A DNA stretch of 64,000 nt from Nissolia schottii (taxonomy: Eukaryota > Streptophyta > Magnoliopsida > Fabales > Fabaceae). The notes beneath the pieces were generated by a model. It was given only the letters and a program-made list of their open reading frames with translations, was not told the DNA's origin and did not search any database. Location of the stretch: positions 1 through 64,000 of the forward strand of contig QANU01113051.1 in assembly GCA_003254905.1 (NCBI GenBank), written 5' to 3'. Positions 62,350 to 64,000 of the stretch are shown one piece after another (the stretch's first letter is position 1; each line of letters starts with the position of its first letter). The position numbers were made by a program, and so were the translations under genes.

Positions 62350-62370
62350 AATCCTAGTTCTAAATGCGTA
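62350..62370 (+). terminator. snRNA 3' box-like element
   Basis: CA-N5-AGTTCTAA right after the U1 end, near the plant consensus CA-N(3-10)-AGTNNAA that directs 3' end formation. Confidence 0.55.
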
Positions 62371-62715
62371 GTATTGGGCCTGTTAATGTAGGGTCGTCAT
62401 TTTTTGATTAAGGCTTGTTTTGGTGGCCTTACGACCAAAACGAGGGTTGTACCTTGAATTTTCACATAATGGTCACTATGTCAATTTACTGTTCAGAATT
62501 CTTCCAAAATTGAAAATCCAGGAATATTTTGTATTATACCCCTAGGATAGGTGAAAATACGGGAATGATTTTATTATGTTTTCTAAATATCATCAACCAA
62601 TTGTAAGCATAAAATAAAATAAAATCATAAACCAATAATGCCAAAAGTTTAAGCTAGGATAAAAAACCAAAAAAATATAGTTTGAGCTATAATTACTTCC
62701 CCACCACCTCCTTTA

Positions 62716-62814
62716 ATGTCGTCGTCATCTTCTCCGTCCGAAGAACCCGAAACCAGGAAGTGGCTGGATATTCCGCCAGACGTGACGACGATGATCCTTC
62801 TCATGTCAGCTTGA
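62716..62814 (+). pseudogene. F-box gene N-terminal fragment
   Basis: A 32-codon frame, MSSSSSPSEEPETRKWLDIP followed by PDVTTMILL, resembles the start of plant SKIP19/FBL-type F-box proteins. It stops at TGA right after ILLMSA, and no F-box remainder follows. It is most likely a captured or decayed exon fragment. The similarity is from memory, so this is moderate. Confidence 0.45.
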
Positions 62815-63112
62815 TATCTGACAAGTTTATTGTTATACTTGACTTTATTTGCTTGATTCATCAACACTTCATCATGCGAGCAACTAAATTGTTACAAAAT
62901 CAAACCGTGTGTGTACCAATTTCCACAAATTACAACTCAACAAATTTTGATATTTAAATCTTTTTTAGAAAAAGTTATTTTCCCATAAATAAATTAAAAA
63001 AAAAGGAATGGACCAGCACTAGTTTTATGAAAATCTTGTAAATCATGTAACGAACAAACTCTCATAAATGGCAAAGCAGTAAGCACATCACTGGAAGCTG
63101 TCCGAAATGAAT
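62815..63112. other. Intergenic DNA, nothing seen
   Basis: AT-rich sequence between the F-box fragment and the next promoter; no coding or RNA structure recognised. Confidence 0.5.
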
Positions 63113-63286
63113 TGGGCCATTAAATCAACTAACGGGCATATCAATTCAAGGCCCACAATGGCATCTTGAAGGCCCATCTGCACAAGGGCAAAGGCAGTTG
63201 TGTCATTGAACATGAGACGTCGCCGTTTCCTCTTTCTTCATGGGCCTAAAAAACCCTAACCCTAATTAAAATCGCATCTATTTATA
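63113..63286 (+). promoter_or_regulatory. Telo-box / site II promoter
   Basis: Site II words (TGGGCC or GGCCCA) at 63113, 63150, 63171 and 63241, a telo box AAACCCTAACCCTAA at 63250-63265 and CTATTTATA at 63278-63286. In plants this mix drives ribosomal protein and snoRNA genes. Confidence 0.82.
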
Positions 63287-63327
63287 CATCAGAATCCACT
63301 GTGTCTTCCGTGCTTGTTCTCCTTGAG

Positions 63328-63332
<5 letters not shown>

Positions 63333-63359
<27 letters not shown>
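63333..63359. repeat. (CT)n tract in probable 5' leader
   Basis: About thirteen CT units roughly 50 bases after the TATA-like box, a common feature of plant 5' leaders. Confidence 0.9.
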
Positions 63360-63362
<3 letters not shown>

Positions 63363-63491
63363 CACGTTCGTTAACTGGTTTCTTTGTGCCTTAGATTCTC
63401 AATTTCTGTGTCTTTCTTTCACTACTGCGTTGGTAATTTGATTCTTGTGTTCTGTTTTGTCTTCTCCATTTTTCCATTTATTTTGTTGTTG

Positions 63492-63586
63492 AAGGCGATG
63501 ATGTTGAAATCTACCTATTTTATGAGGGAACGAAAAAATCGTCCCATGTGATTATGAAAAATTACCAATTGATCCTACTGAGCCTT
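63492..63586 (+). ncRNA. Box C/D snoRNA candidate 1
   Basis: A perfect 5-bp terminal stem AAGGC (63492-63496) and GCCTT (63582-63586) encloses a box C-like GATGATGT and a box D CTGA (63578-63581). Box C is one base off RUGAUGA. Length 95 nt. The target of the guide upstream of box D was not identified. Confidence 0.6.
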
Positions 63587-63718
63587 CTCACTATATCTTC
63601 AGCTTTTGAGGGTTTAGGTTTCTAATAGAAATCGAATTGCAGCATTTTTTTTTTTTGAATTTTTTGATATTCAGAGGAAAAACAGGCTGAAGAAGAAACA
63701 ATTGAATTGAGAGAGCTG

Positions 63719-63792
63719 TTGAGGTGATGATAAATCCGAATTCCGAATTTACGACTGTTGACTAATCTATCAGACTACAATTATCTGATCAA
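63719..63792 (+). ncRNA. Box C/D snoRNA candidate 2
   Basis: Perfect box C GTGATGA (63724-63730), box D CTGA (63785-63788), and a terminal stem TTGA (63719-63722) with TCAA (63789-63792). Length 74 nt. It lies 132 bases after candidate 1, so both may come from one precursor or introns of one host transcript. Confidence 0.68.
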
Positions 63793-64000
63793 TGGCTCTC
63801 CCTACCTAAAAGACATCATTTTTTTATATATATTTTAAAGATTATTATTATTGTTATTATTATTATTGAGTAATATTTTAATGTTTAGTTTTCACATGTT
63901 CCTTTACATCTAATTGTGAGGTTTTAGTAATTAGATAATGATAATTATTTATATCAACGAAAGTTTTCAGTTATAATACCAATACTTTTTTCAATGGGAA
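63793..64000. other. Right edge, AT-rich DNA
   Basis: A (TTA)n-like run near 63843-63867, otherwise nothing recognised. The transcript from the 63286 promoter may continue past the edge. Confidence 0.4.

Overview
This is a plant nuclear genome window, most likely from a legume of the soybean type. The evidence is long AT-rich intergenic DNA, GT-AG introns, a plant L1-type LINE with an RNase H tail, hAT-like and SINE-like repeats, and plant-specific gene families (IDD zinc fingers, HAK potassium transporters, plant WEE1). The species cannot be fixed from the sequence alone. Functions come from recognised motifs and family knowledge. Exon borders were read by hand and accepted when splice signals and reading phase agreed.

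Layout. (1) 1-3088, minus: the 5' eleven exons of an acidic protein I do not recognise, which continues past the left edge. (2) 5420-14400: a full-length but dead LINE (5431-11878, minus) with an 11-bp target-site duplication. Its 5' end and the neighbouring WEE1 upstream flank are repeated in tandem, with a single N at the junction (12640). (3) 14710-18454, plus: a complete WEE1 kinase gene of ten exons, with an 89-N gap in one intron. (4) 22377-41456: a HAK/KUP potassium-transporter cluster. It holds an intact gene (773 aa), an inverted broken copy, an orphan promoter-plus-exon-1 remnant, and a second gene whose exon 1 has been broken so that it probably starts at a downstream ATG (716 aa). 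(5) 42600-46612: repeat-rich DNA with six 16-bp palindromes upstream of an snRNA-like promoter (USE plus TATA), a possible spliced non-coding transcript, an hAT-like element, a SINE and a long foldback element. (6) 49064-53225, plus: a SANT-domain protein of 854 aa with DLN-type repression motifs. (7) 57239-58140: an hAT-like non-autonomous element with a perfect 8-bp target-site duplication. (8) 58905-61994, plus: an INDETERMINATE DOMAIN (IDD) transcription factor of 460 aa with a GC-AG first intron. (9) 62111-63792: an RNA-gene end. It contains a U1 snRNA gene with USE and TATA boxes, a short F-box gene fragment, and two box C/D snoRNA candidates behind a telo-box/site II promoter.

The genes are ordinary single loci with no operon-like link. 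The two HAK genes and their relics are one tandem family with inversion, exon loss and transposon insertion. The most unusual items are the palindrome array with its snRNA-like promoter, the HAK cluster rearrangements, the N-marked tandem duplication next to WEE1, two GC-AG introns, and the U1/snoRNA group. I found no convincing wholly new biological system; the palindrome/promoter unit at 42626-44165 is the best candidate for undescribed structure.
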